64,000 nucleotides of DNA from Chimonanthus salicifolius. Lineage: Eukaryota; Streptophyta; Magnoliopsida; Laurales; Calycanthaceae. Location: NCBI GenBank assembly GCA_013350335.1, contig CM023535.1:29809631-29873630 (forward strand), read 5' to 3'. The stretch's first letter is position 1. Each line of letters begins with the position of its first letter. A model generated the notes under the pieces. That model worked only from the letters and a program-made list of their open reading frames with translations. It ran no database searches and was not told the origin of the DNA. Shown here in pieces: positions 47,829-60,496 of the stretch. The translations under genes were made by a program, and so were the position numbers.

Positions 47829-49947
47829 TCATCCTGAAAGCTGAGTCGCCAATTCCTTCGCTTCTGGATCGTTCTGTTGTCCTTCCAACACCAATCTAAC
47901 TACCTCGGGTTGCAGAACCAAACTATGCATTCTCGCTGACCCTCTTCCTTCGATTAGCTCCGGATCGTACTCGGATAGAACTTCCAACATCTTCCACTGC
48001 AAGGATGCCATCCTCGCCACGTTGCTGTGAGACTTCCTGCTCAAGGCATCGGCCACTACGTTGGCTTTCCTTGGGTGATAAGAGAGACTAAAGTCGTAAT
48101 CTCCCAGGTACTCCATCCATCTTCGCTGCCTCATATTCAAGTCTTTCTGAGTGAGGATATAATTGAGACTATGGTGATCAGAAAACACATTAAACTTCTC
48201 ACCATATAAGTAATGTCTCCACAACTTTAACGAGAATAGAACGGCTGCCAACTCCAAATCATGAGTCGGGTAGTTCTGCTCATGTCCCTTCAATTGCATG
48301 GAACCATAAGCTACTACCTTCCCCTATTGCATGAGCACACAACCCAAACCAAACTTGGACGCGTCGCAATACACATCGTAACCTCTTCCTTGCTCGGGTA
48401 TCACCAAAACTGGAGACGTCGTCAACTTCTCCTTCAGCTCCTGGAATGCTCTTTCACAAGCCTTGCTCCACTCGAACTTGACGTTCTTCCTTGTCAGCTG
48501 AGTCATCGGTACCACGATCTGAGAGAAGCATGGGATAAACTTTCGGTATATCCCGCTAATCCTATAAGGTTCCTGATCTCGAACACGTTATTGGGACTTT
48601 CCCAAGTCTTCACTGTTTCCACTTTCGCTGGATCTACAGAGATTCCTCTTGGAGACACCACATGTCCCAGAAATTGCACTTGATTCAATCAAAACTCACA
48701 CTTGCTCAGCTTAGCGAACAGGTGATGCTCTCGAAGAGTCTGAAGAACAATCCACAGATGACGCTCGTGCTCCTCCTCTGACGAAGAAAAGATCAAGATA
48801 TCGTCTATGAAGACTATCACGAACTCCAGCAGATACGGTCGGAACACATGATTCATCAACTCCATAAACATTTCTGGCGCGTTCGTCAAACCGAAAGGCA
48901 TCACGACAAACTCGTACAAGCCATACTGCGTCCGGAAAGCAATCTTAGGAATGTCTTCCTCTCGAATCCGCAACTGATGGTAACTCGACCTCAAATCGAA
49001 TTTTGAAAAGCACTTCGATCCCTCAAAAGATCAAAGAGGTCGTCTATTCTTGGCAATGGATACTTATTCTTAATCGTTACCTTGCTAAGCCGCCGGTAAT
49101 CTATACACATCCTCATTGATCCATCCTTCTTTTTCACAAAGAGAGCACGTGCGCCCCATGGTGAGTTGCTCTGACGGATAAAACCAAGTCTAAGAAGCTC
49201 ATCTACCTGTGTAGCTAGCTCTCTCTGCTCTGCCGGCGCCATCCGATAAGGTGCCATGGAAATTGGAGATGTTCCTGGCTGTAGATCTATAACAAACTCT
49301 ATTTCTCGGCGTGGAGGTAGCCCTGCCAACTGGCCAGGAAACACATACATAAACTCACACACCACCTGAGGAGCAACAGACCCTACACCACCTATATCTT
49401 CCCAACCCATGCTCGCCACCACACTACCAGGATACGCCTTAAGGCCAGAGAAAGTGACTCTCATCTTTTTACAGGGTACGAACTTCTCCATAAACCTCTC
49501 ATTGGTTGATGAGACCCCATGAATTCTTCTCTGAGAGCAGTCTATCAAGATCTCAAAAATTGACAACCAATCCATGCCAAGGATGATGTCAAAGTCCATC
49601 ATTTCCAGAACTAGAAAATCATAGGACAACTCTACTCCGCTAATCTTCAAAACGCAAGATCTACACTCTTGGTTCACCAAAGCCTTCTTACCCAAGGGTG
49701 ATACTACCATTAGCGGATTAACTACTTCTACCGGTTTCAAACCCAATCTATCACAACAAGTTCTAGAAATAAAGGAATGCGAAGCACCGGTATCAAAAAA
49801 CACTTGAGCCAAAAGACTAAGGGTACCTTCCATCACAGTGTTCTCCACTAGCTTTTCCTTCTGAGTCCCAATCGTGTAGACTCTCCCATGAGGACGTCCT
49901 TGTCCTCTCCCCCGACCGCTCCGAGGTCGTCCGTTCCTCGGTGCCAC
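47829..49947 (-). pseudogene. Gypsy B protease, reverse transcriptase and RNase H, internal copy 2
   Basis: The long frame 49947-48991 begins with a Gly/Arg-rich linker, then the protease with an intact FDTGASHSF and ILGMDWLS, then the RT N-terminal part to DDLFDLL. One base is missing in a C run near 49019 compared with copy 1, shifting the frame. Just beyond, motif A keeps its Asp ([10 protein letters not shown]). Motif C is FIDDIL near 48808. RNase H begins YCDASKFGLG, meets a TAG at 48324-48326 (shared with copy 1) and continues at 48299-47829 with [25 protein letters not shown] and DALSR. Better preserved than copy 1, but still dead. Confidence 0.9.
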
Positions 49948-50019
49948 TGAGCCTTCGGAGGCTTGTTGAGAACCTTAACCGACAGATGGCTGCGCCACTG
50001 AGAAAGAAACTCCTGCGCC

Positions 50020-50966
50020 TTACGAAGGTGCCGCTTTACCAAGATAAGGGCAGTCCTTAAACAGGTGCCCGGTCTGCTTGCAGTGAAAGTACGTCTTCTC
50101 TCCCTCAAATGGGCAAAACTTGGAAGTATGCCCAGACTGGTTACAGGTGTAGTACACAAACTGCTGGGAGTCAGACCGACTCGACTGACCTGTGCTAGGC
50201 TGGCTCTTCTTGAAGAAAGACTTCTTCTGGTTGATCTTGGCCTTCATGTTGGAAGAAGGTTTCTGAGCGTTGTCGGCGCTCTGGTTGATGGAGTCCACTA
50301 CTTCCACCTTTGAAGCTCGATCGATGATCTCCTCCAAAGTGTCGAAAACTAGGCCGGCCACTTGCCACTGCAGAAACGGTTTGAGTCCATTCTCAAAGTA
50401 CTGGACTTCTGCTCCTCGTTCGCTGCGATCCAAGGCACGAACTGCATCAAGTCGATGAAGCGCATGGCATACTGTGCCATAGAGTCTGAACCTTGTTGGA
50501 CGTTGAGGAACTCTCTCTTCCTCGCCTCCTGCACGGTCTTTGAAAAGTAACGGGCCAGAAAGGCTGCAGAGAACTCTTCCCACGACATTCGCTCGTGGTT
50601 ACGAACCAAGTTCTTCGCATCCCACCACTCGTAGGCGTTTCCCTCTAGCTGGTATACCGCCAAGGTCACTCGCAAGTCGTCGGCGATAGCCAGGGTATTA
50701 AGGATCCGGCTAATCTGAGTCAGCCAGTTCCTCGCAGCACTAGGGTCTTCTGTCCCCGAAAAACTTGTCGGGTTCAGACGCTTGAACTCCTTGAGAGCCG
50801 AGGTGGCTCTCTCCTCTGGCGTTCGGATTGGCGGGCGTCTCATGTTTTCAGCTATTTGTTGAAATGCTTCAATCGCCACTCGAATGGCCTCATTGGGTAG
50901 GTCACGGGGTGGGAGACCTGTCCTCCTCTCACGGTAATTGGTTCTGTTCGCGTTGGGTCCTGACAT
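50020..50966 (-). pseudogene. gag: Gypsy B gag, internal copy 2
   Basis: Start at 50966 (MSGPNANRTN). The capsid region is open to about 50410 (LNPTSFSGTEDPSAARNWL, QLEGNAYEWWDAKN, MSWEEFSAAFLARYFSKT). A frameshift after ANEEQK is identical in copy 1; the true frame continues VQYFENGLKPF. The two knuckles each lack their first Cys (YYTCNQSGHTSKFC-like and YFHCKQTGHLFKDC). The frame then ends at a TAA near 50020, followed by the stop shared with copy 1 near 49977. Confidence 0.88.
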
Positions 50967-51186
50967 CTGTTATTTACACTTGTAAATATCATTAACCATT
51001 TTAAGAAACTTATTAAAGCAAAACACACAAGTTGCAACAGTTCATTAGAATTCATTCAAATTTTAATACAAGTACAAGGGTTAGTAGGGTATAAAAACCC
51101 TTCAAAACAACAAAACAATACTGAACCCTTACAACAAAATCTCCCCGATGCCCCCAACACATTTTAACGTAATCTTTCGAAGAAGA

Positions 51187-51672
51187 TCATGCCTCATCAC
51201 CAAAATAAAAGAAGTTGTCCGGACAAGTCGCCAACTTATGCTCGAACACTCCGCAGGTCAAACAGGGTATGATCCCTAGTCCTCCAACATGAGGACAATT
51301 AGTCCTTGCACACCCATGCCCGCGAAGTCCATAACCAGGGCAAATGATATCGATTGGATAGGGGCAATAGGTACAATTGTGCCCCTCCTGATTACATAGT
51401 TCGCACATATAGTCCGAATACACCTCCAAAGGCGGAGTAGCCAGAGTATATTGCGAGCCATTCTCCCCTACTGACTCCTCTAGAATTGGGATATCTCCCT
51501 TTTCCTCTTCTGGATCAGCCCCAACGTGATACTCGGGAGAAACTACTTTTACTTCTTCTTCAGGTGCAACTTGATTAGCGAAGTTTGGAACACTGGAATC
51601 ATCTGAAGAAACTAGGTTGATCGGGTTACTAGGGGTCCCCCTGAACTCAGAGTACTCGACATTGCTCGACAT
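51187..51672 (-). CDS. ORF0: acidic protein with three zinc knuckles, upstream of gag (copy 2)
   Basis: A 161-residue homologue of the ORF at 38607-39113, at the same place between primer site and gag. The acidic N-terminal half and the three CCHC-type motifs are kept: CELCNQEGHNCTYC, then a second unit in which the first Cys pair reads CPGYGLRGHGC (one Cys changed to Tyr), then CLTCGVFEHKLATC. It is one open frame, with length differences that are multiples of three in the coding part. Function unknown. Confidence 0.7.
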   Translation of the reverse strand: MSSNVEYSEFRGTPSNPINLVSSDDSSVPNFANQVAPEEEVKVVSPEYHVGADPEEEKGDIPILEESVGENGSQYTLATPPLEVYSDYMCELCNQEGHNCTYCPYPIDIICPGYGLRGHGCARTNCPHVGGLGIIPCLTCGVFEHKLATCPDNFFYFGDEA

Positions 51673-51776
51673 ATCTGTATCACAAAATAGGAGAATGTCA
51701 AAAACAATTGCAGTACTAAGGCAAAAGCAAGTCTAAGTAGGTTGTAACCCATCACAGTCCCAGAGTTTGAACCGAA

Positions 51777-51788
51777 GCTCTGATACCA
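51777..51788 (-). other. Primer binding site of gypsy B, internal copy 2
   Basis: TGGTATCAGAGC on the minus strand, next to LTR B3. Confidence 0.9.
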
Positions 51789-53424
51789 AGTTATCACGCC
51801 CCGACTCGAAGGGTGGGCCCGGAATGCGACTGATTTTTTTTTTGAAGCTAAGACTAAACCAACACAACATTCAAATTTGGCCGGGTCAACAGTTAGGCCC
51901 AAAAGTCACACATGATCCCAACATGTGGACTCAAACATATACCATAAGTCTAGCCGACAAATAGACATAAAAAATAACACATGCATCCATACACATAACA
52001 TGATCACAAATTTCGACCATTGAATTATCCTTTCAAAATCATCATCAGAGTCACTACAGAAACGCAGTAGTTTAATACATCACGTTAATACAAATTAAGT
52101 ACCACACCCGGTACTTAATAAAAACAAATGGTTCTAAGAACCAGAAAGTAAAGATAAGGGTATTCCCCTCCGTGGAAATCCCAAAACATCGCCGCAGCTT
52201 ATCCACCCTAAACTTGAAAAAGAGGGTTCTCCTCCTCGGGTTCATCTCCTGAAAGGTGAGTGGGGTGAGCTAACTAGCCTAGTGAAGGAAATATAACAGT
52301 GCAGTTAAGTAAACAACAAGTTAGCAATAAACAACAATTGCAAGAAATATCTCATGCTTGATCACAAATAAGCATAATATTATCATCATTCTCATAATTC
52401 ATCATTTCTTTTCCAATACTGCTATCATCCAACGTAACGCCTGCCAACTACGCTGAGACCTTTGTATTAAGTCCCAACACGGTCAAAATACATCCTTGCA
52501 AGTACATCTCCGGCTCTCCCATAGCCGATACTAACACCCTCAAGTTAGCAACTGTCGACACCCGTGGTCCAATAGACGTAAACCATCTCCCATATGGCCG
52601 ATATTAATTCAATAGTCAAGGTACGTGGAAGGAGTCTTACAGATCAACATCATAAGCGCTCTTATCATAGTGCATCAAGTCTAGGCATATGAGTGGGTTC
52701 ATCAAATCTGAAACCACTCATTGCTCAATGTCCATATCAAATAAACCTGTTTACATCAAGCTACAAAGTTAAGTTCCGTCACCATATATGTGTGGTTTCG
52801 CAGTCTTTGCTCAAACAAACAAACAAGTGCACAATCAATATACATAGCATCAAATACATACATACAAGTAGTATTTTCAAAACCGTAGTTGTTTTCCCAA
52901 AAATATCCAAGGTACATGGAATTGAGTCTCCTGCTTGGTTTCTATCCCTTTTTAAATTATAATAATCCACAGATAATATAATAAAAGGGTGCTCAGTCCA
53001 AAACTCATATTGTCTTCTGGGCATTGACCAGATTGACTTATTTAGTTAGATCTAGATCCTCGGGTCACTTCTCGGTTGTCTTCTGAATAGGACCAGATCT
53101 GACATTTTGAGTTAGGCCTCGAGGTCACTCAGTGCCCGACAAATATAGCGTCGACCTGAAAGTGAAATCACTCAGTGCCCGACCAATAGAGTCGGCTTGG
53201 AAGTGAATACAATAGTATATATACACTATAGTAATAAGAGAAGAGGGTTAGTACATTTTTAATTAACAAAAGGGGTACTAACATCACAAGCAATCAATAA
53301 TAATCAAATAAGAACATTTTACACTTCAAAAACTGGGTCCATTGCAACATGCCTCGGAACCAGGTACTATGGCTTCGAATCATCCGAACCACACCTAAAA
53401 CCAGTCACTGACCTCGAATCATGG

Positions 53425-53690
53425 GTCTGACTTCGGATCGTCCGAAGATCGGGTCTCGGACCTTCCGAAGTCCTTCCGAATCGAAAAAACAGAGAAAATA
53501 AGTCTCGGTGGGTCTGTATACTTCGGAACATCAGAAGTGGGGCTCGGAACGTCCGAGTGGGGGTCGGTCCTTCCGAACTCTGCTCGGGTCGTCCGAGTGG
53601 GTCAGGCTAGCCTCGAGCGTAACTGGGCTTCGGGTGAAGCTCGGAACGTCAGAGGGTTAGCTCTCGGACCGTCCGAGAGTCGTCTTCCTC
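53425..53690. repeat. TCGGA-NNN-TCCGA palindrome cluster in LTR B3
   Basis: Same set as in B1 and B2: CTTCGGATCGTCCGAAG, CTCGGACCTTCCGAAG, CTCGGAACGTCCGAG, CTCGGGTCGTCCGAG and CTCGGACCGTCCGAG. Confidence 0.8.
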
Positions 53691-55304
53691 ACTGTCTGCA
53701 CCAGCAGACAGTGACGGCAGACAACAGTGAATTACGAATCCGGAAACAGAGGGTTTCTCGGACTCAGTTTTCACAACTAGCCGGTCCGATGGACTCCTCT
53801 GGGAGTCCTCTTTCCATAGGGAATGGTTTGGAGCTTTGAAGCTCACTGGGCCATCCGATTTCAGCACTGAAAGCTCATTGGTACACTTAAAACCAGGTTT
53901 TTCTTAAAATTTTGAAATGGTTTTACACACTCCACACTAATTCAAAATCGATTTTTCTTGATTCTAAACCACCTAGAATTGAAAGAGGAACACAGTAGTT
54001 ACCTTCACTGGAGTTCATGGGCTAAGAAATCTGATTTTTGAAAGCTTTCACTCTAAGGTACGGTAACTGAAAAAGACAGTAAAACAGAGGCTGGGAAAGA
54101 GGGGTGATCGGCTGGAAACAAAGTGCAGCTGAGACTGAGAGAAGCGAAGAGATGCAGTGGGAGTTTGGTCTGCTGGAGAGGGGCTCAATTTATAGAGAAA
54201 TAGACGGAAGAAGGGGCCGGTTGGCCACTGCATGAGGCTGCATGCAGCGGCAGCTGACGTTCCAAACAGTAACGATACTGTTTGGTCTTGTTGCGGATCA
54301 GTCCCTCCCATTTTCCCATTTTGCAGAAAGGTCCCTGATTAGATAAAAACTCGATTTTTAACTGAACATAAGATTTTGAAAACTCAAAAACTTAACCCAA
54401 CCTTACAGATAAGTTGGGTTTTGAAAAATTTATCACCATAAAAATTTTGGAATTTAAATCTCACTAAAAGCCAATGATTTAAATAAAAACCATAATTTAA
54501 CCTTATTTACTTAAATAAACAACGGTTAAATAAAATAATTTAGAAACGTCATTTTGGGGTGTAAATGTAACGCCTCGCCCTCTCTGAGAAATCGGAGTCT
54601 AATTTTTTTTTTAATAATAATGGAATAACACCGGAAGAGAGCGGGCGGCGTCACGACGCGAGCTAAGTCCGGACTACCCAAGTCCGACCCTTAACTGGCC
54701 ACCTATGTGTACATGGACTAAACCCATGATAAATAATCCACACATGGAACTAAGTAAAACTTGCGGAATAGACATAACTGATTGCGGAATAAGTCAAATA
54801 TACGGAATTATAACAATACTCAGACTGCTCCATTACCAGATAGCAAAGTACAAGTCAAGTTTGCTTTAACATAATAACCTCATTAGACTATTCTCAAACT
54901 TAGCATTTGTCCACAATAACTTAATTCAAATATCCAACATCAAGACTATAATTCAAACCATAGCAAAGATACTAGTTATTACATGTCCATAATTGTAACT
55001 CAAAAGACAGTAATAAAGAAATCCCATTTATCATTCAAGTGCTTAGGCTTGGCTCCCCGCCTGGTCATCAACCTTCTCTTTCCCTTTCCTTGTACCTACA
55101 TTCCCTTCTGAGGATAGAATTAGGGCGTTAGATCAACGCGTCCAGTAGGTTCCCGATCAGGGCAAGCACAAGGTTAGCTTATAAATCATGCATATAACAG
55201 ATGTTTGATTATCAAAAACATATTAAACCATGCTATGTATGTATGCAAATGTAATGAGCCCCACCCCATCACACATACATATAGCCATCACTTGACGTGT
55301 CTCA

Positions 55305-55500
55305 TATCAACCTATTAATTCTCCTGGCGGGACTTTCACCGCCTAAGGAGGCCCCACAGTTGCATCTCGGGCATTCCGACGGAGTGTGGGCTCCGGTGTT
55401 TCATAATCATCAGATAATTCTCCTGGCGGGACTTTCACCGCCTAAAGAGGCCCCACAATTGCATCACGGGCATACCGACGGAGTGTGGGCTCTGGTGTCC
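55305..55500. repeat. Two short-hairpin units in A6
   Basis: Units near 55322 and 55419 read CTGGCGGGACTTTCACCGCC, where GGCGG pairs with CCGCC, followed by GACGGAG-TGTGGG-CTCC. This occupies the place of CTTGAYG/CRTCAAG in the other copies, with a different but still self-complementary stem. Confidence 0.75.
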
Positions 55501-55806
55501 ACAATCATCATCCCATGTCCATGCATGAGATGCCAATGTACATATAAAACATGTAAATAATATCCATCATTCAAAACCAATAAAATAAACAAGAGTCTCA
55601 TAAAAACCAGGATAAAACTGTGGTTACAAGTAGGTAGGAAACCTACCGAAGATTAGCTTCGGTGTTTGTTCTTTCTTAAAGCGTCGCCCGTTCACGACTA
55701 GCGGGCCGTCAAAGCAAGTCTCGATACCTTATTTACATAACAGCAAATCAAACATTCATCCATGTAATTCTAACTTGGTCTAAGTCCCAAAAATGCACTA
55801 TGTGTG

Positions 55807-57111
55807 GTTCGGCCATACCCCATGGCCGAACCTCACCTATTTACCATTTGGTCTCCCTTAATTTGGATTAACACCATCCAAATAGTTTATTAACAACCTC
55901 AATCCATAAAATATCACTTGGTGGGGTTCGGCCATACTACATGGCCGAACCGCACCATATTGGTTTGAGTCCATACATCTAACCCCATGATCATACCATC
56001 TTTGATCATTTCATCCATAATTACCATTATGCCATTGAGACTAACCTTTTCCTTAAATATCAATAACCATAACTAAACCGTCTTGGTGGAGTTCGGCCAT
56101 ACACATGGCCGAGCCTCTCATCTTTATTTGATCCTTTAAATCATTCTTTCACACATCTTTAATCACATAATTAGCTACACAATAAGGCCACCAATGACCC
56201 TTAGTGGGGTTCGGCCATACACATGGCCGAACCTCACCAATCTGATTTTTGTCCCCACTTTCCATCTTATATCATGGTTGATAACTTAATATTAAATCCA
56301 TAACTAAGCCTAGGTAATTCTTAAATCAAAAGCATAAAACAAATCATAGTTTCTAATAGGATTTAATCCAATCATACCATCCAAAAACAGTCCATGGGGT
56401 TCGGCCATATACATGGCCGAACCCAATGGTTCTCTTGATTCAATTAGTCCATCATCTGTCCCTGATTTAAATCAATAACTTAACCATAATATTAACATGG
56501 TTCAGCCATATATTGGCCGACCAAAATCAGTAAATTTATCTTCATTTAAATCACATAAAAACCCCATGGTAATGTATGGTTTTTATCTCTCAAAACCATC
56601 ATCATTAACCATAAAATTATCACACCATTTCATGGGGTTCGGCCATGCTTATTGGCTGAACCCTATGGCCTTTGGTTTGAACCTCTTAAACATTCATCTT
56701 ATGTCTAATCTAATCATCCAAAACAGTACATCATTTGCATGGTTTTAACTTACGAAAACCATCAAAATTCCAACATCGTTTCATGGGGTTCGGCCATCCA
56801 AGGTGGCCAAACCCAATGAACCCTTTCATCATTTAATACCCAAGGTTTAGACCCATGATACATTCAGCCATTCATGACATCCGAATCCACGTTTTAAACC
56901 TTTTTAAAACATGCATTTTAAGTCTAATAAAAGCATCTAAAACAGTCCCGCACTTGCATGGTTTCAAGTTACAAAAACCATCAAAACCAACCAATTATTT
57001 CCATGGGGTTCGGCCCTCCAAGGTAGCCGAACCCAATGATCCCTTTTATAATATTTAAACCACCATTACCCAAGATTTAAACCTTGACGCATTCGGCCAT
57101 ACCCATGGCCC
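55807..57111. repeat. About ten GGTTCGGCCAT hairpins in A6
   Basis: Units near 55807, 55924, 56093, 56206, 56398, 56500, 56637, 56786, 57005 and 57089. Some are strongly diverged, such as GGTTCAGCCATATATTGGCC near 56500. The first four have CAC-type outer stems; the later ones have CATGG-type. Confidence 0.8.
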
Positions 57112-58252
57112 AAAACATGTTCCATTTGTCCCATTTTTTTTTTTAAACAAACATCCATGGAAATACTTACCAAATTCCAAGCTTTTCTTCTAGCATTTGC
57201 TCTTTACTTCCTATCTTTCTTAACCTCCCTTCCTTTGCTGGTTTATGCTTGATCAATTGGTGAAACACCAGCAGCTGGTTCAGCCAAGAAGAGATGTTCT
57301 TGAGAGAGGGAGAGAGAGAGAGATGGAACTCCAAATGTTGGAATGTGCAATCGGCCAAATGAGGTGTTTCTTTCCTTTTGTTATTCAGCCACTTAATCCA
57401 TTCATTTCCCTCATAAACTCTTGCTTATTTCAATAGACACCTGCTGCCAGCCAAAGCACCCATTGGCACTAACCAATGTAACCATTCAGCTCCCCATGTA
57501 ACTCATCCAATTCTCATCCATTTACATTAAAAACCTAGCATGGAAACCACCATAACAAGTCCCCAACGTGTGGGACTTGTTTTGGTTTGTTTGAGATCAA
57601 AACACCTCCTCACATTCCACTTAACTCACTGAATTCACAGCCCATTTGATTTCCATCTTGACTCACTCAACTCAATGGCTTAACTGACCACATTAAATAC
57701 CATACATTAATTACACTTGAGTCAACTCATTTCTTAATTCAAAACCAACTCAATTCAGTCCCACTCAACCTGATTTGACTCACCATTGAGCTCATTTGAG
57801 GGCCAACATGGTCAACCGTGGTCAACTTGGTCAACCCGACCCATTGGGTCCCCATTTAGGCTCCTTGACCCGTTTTGACAACATGACCCATTTATGGGCT
57901 GATTTAGCCATTTTTAAGTGGTTTTCACATGTGCATCAAGCCCACCCATTTTTTCTCCACTTAATTTCCAATCAATTCAGCTTAACCCCATTAAATTTGG
58001 GCTCACCCAATGGTCTAATAAGTCCATTATGACCCATTGGGTCCAATTGGATCCTTTGACCCAATTAACCATTTTCGACCCAATTGTTGTACATTATGCG
58101 TCTAATCAAATTTGACATTTATAATGTGCTCATATGATCTTAATTTGAGCAATGGGCCCCACCTTTTCCTTATTTAATATCACAAACATTTAATTCAACA
58201 AACCGGGGCATTTTCGTAATTATCCATTTCATTGAAAAATTGGGGTGTTACA

Positions 58253-58315
58253 ATATAACCCTCTTTTTAAAATTTTCGTCCCGAAAATCGAGCGAAGTAG
58301 GGTTCCCAAAGTAAA
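58253..58315 (-). other. Polypurine tract region of A6
   Basis: On the minus strand a TTTTCGGGACGAAAATTTT word is followed by AAAAAGAGGGTTATAT and the LTR start TGTAACACCCC, the usual chromovirus arrangement. Confidence 0.75.
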
Positions 58316-60496
58316 TTACATAAATAGTTCGGGGTGAGCTGTTCTCATCTCCGATTCAAGTTCCCATGTGGCCTCTTCTTCACCATGTCGGTCCCAAACC
58401 ACTTTTACGAACTGAATTGCTCTGTTTCGCAACACCCTTTGTTCGGTCTCTACTATCCTGACCGGCTTCTCGAGGTACGTCACGTCGCTTTGCACTTCAA
58501 CATCCTGAACATTCAAAACATGGGACGGATCTGGATTATACCTCCTTAGCATTGACACGTGAAACACATCGTGTAAAGCTGCTAATTGTGAAGGGAGTGC
58601 TATCTGATAAGCCACATCCCCCACTCTTCTCATGATGGAAAACGGTCCCACAAATCTTGGTGACAGTTTTCCTTTCTTGCCAAACCTCATGTGTCCTTTC
58701 CGTGACGAGACCTTCAAGAATACCATGTCTCCCACTTCAAATTCCAGAAATCTTCTCCTTTTGTCAGCATAGCTCTTTTGCCGACTCTGTGCAGTCAATA
58801 AGTGTTGACGTATCAATTTAATTTGTGCGGTAGTCTCTGCGACTAACTCCGGTCTAATCAATGCAGGCTCTCCAGCCTCTGTCCAACATACCCGTGACCT
58901 ACACAGTCTTCCATATAAGGCTTCGTAAGGAGCCATCTGAAGGCTTGCCTGGTAGCTATTGTTATAGGAAAATTCTACCAGAGGCAAATGGTCCTCCCAT
59001 CCTCCTTTGAAATCTAACATGCATGCCCTCAGCATGTCTTCCAGTGTTTGTATCGTTCTCTCCGACTGTCCGTCAGTCTGTGGATGGAAAGCGGTGCTAG
59101 TCAATAAATCTGTCCCCATGTTTGACTACATGCTTTGCCATACTCTGCCAGTAAAATGGCCATCTCTGTCCGATACTATTGTTCGGGGAATGCCATGTAG
59201 CCGAATGATCTCTTTAATATACCGCCGACCCAACGTCTCAGATGAATCCGTCATCTTGATAGGAATGAAATGTGCGGACTTGGTCAGCCGGTCGACTACG
59301 ACCCATATGGCGTCATTGCCCTTTGAGGATCTCAGCAACCCCGTCACAAAGTCCATGGAAATATGCTCCCGTTTCCATTCTGGCACTGCTAAGGGTTTGA
59401 GTAACCCTGGTGGTTTTTGATGTTCAGTCTTTACTTGCTGACAAGTTAGACAATGTACCACGAATTCCGCCACATCCATTTTTAGTCCATGCCACCAATA
59501 ATGCCTCTTTCGATCATGGTACATTTTGGTGCTGCCCAGATGGATGGAGAGCTTAGATTGATGTGCCTCAATCAGTAGCTCTTTCCTACAACTCTTTGGC
59601 ACATATAGTCTTCCCCGGAATAAAAGACCTTGCCCTGGTCGTAATTCCCATTCCGGTATGTCTACGCCAGTGGACATTTTGGCCCATATCTCTTCCATTT
59701 CCGGATCTGCTCTTTGTTCTTGTTCAATCTTGGTGACTATATTGGACCGTATGATCAAATTATACATACTCCCACAGTTGTTGATATAAAGATTGAACTC
59801 TCGAATGGTGTGCAGCATCTCCCATTCTGTTCTGATCAAGCATGCTACCGATACATGAGATAGGCGGCTGAGGGCATCCACCACCTTGTTTGCCTTGCCT
59901 GGATGGTATCGAAACTCAAATTCGTAATCCGCCAGATACTCCATCCATCTACGCTGCCTCAGGTTGAGCTCTTTCTGATCAAATAAATATTTTAAACTCT
60001 TATGATCAGAAAATACCTCAAAATTTTCGCCGTAGAGGTAGTGTCTCCAACTTTTAAGAGCGAAGACCACTGCAGCTAGCTCCAGATCATGTGTGGGATA
60101 GAGGCGTTCATGCACATTCAACTGCCTTGATCCATAAGCCACCACACGATGACGTTGCATGAGTGAACACCCTAGTCCCTCTCCTGAAGCATTGCATTGT
60201 ACTTCATATCCTTTGCCCTTTTCCGGAAAAATTAAAATAGGAGCAGTGGTAAGTCTACTTTTCAGTTCCTCAAACCTCCGATTGCACAGATCTGTCCACT
60301 CATATTTGACTCCCTTCTGAGTGAGTCGAGACAATGGAGATGCAATTTTGGAGAAATCCATGATAAATTTCCAATAATAACCCGCCAATCCTAAGAAACT
60401 GCGGATCTCGATTACATTCTTTGGCGCTTTCCATTCACTGACTGATGGATAGTCGGAGAGAACGATACAAACACTAGGAAGACATGTTGAGGGCAT
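58316..60496 (-). pseudogene. Family A pol: RNase H, integrase and chromodomain, one in-frame stop
   Basis: One continuous frame broken only by a TAG at 59126-59128. It starts in the RT connection ([12 protein letters not shown]). RNase H has its first acidic residue changed (CNAS for CDAS) but keeps [11 protein letters not shown] and DALSR. Integrase follows with a zinc region (CLTCQQVK) and complete catalytic residues: [16 protein letters not shown] and the Glu of GQSERTIQ. The C-terminal GKKGKLSPRFVGPF part leads to a chromodomain-like VKVVWDRHGEEEATWE. The first roughly 24 residues at 60496-60425 are not pol but an inverted copy of integrase sequence. Less decayed than gypsy B. Confidence 0.9.
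60425..60494 (+). repeat. Inverted duplicate of integrase sequence at a deletion junction
   Basis: This segment is the reverse complement of 59025-59093 with a few changes (for example CGGAGAGAACGATACAAACA here against TGTTTGTATCGTTCTCTCCG there). It lies exactly where pol is joined to the truncated LTR, and the pol-side joint sits in a shared GGAAAGCG word. Confidence 0.85.

Larger units (their letters stand above)
54566..58252 (-). repeat. Family A full-length LTR (3' LTR of A6)
   Basis: TGTAACGCCTCGCCC to TTGGGGTGTTACA, 3687 bp. The termini are a 6-bp inverted repeat TGTAAC/GTTACA, longer than the usual TG/CA. Confidence 0.9.
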
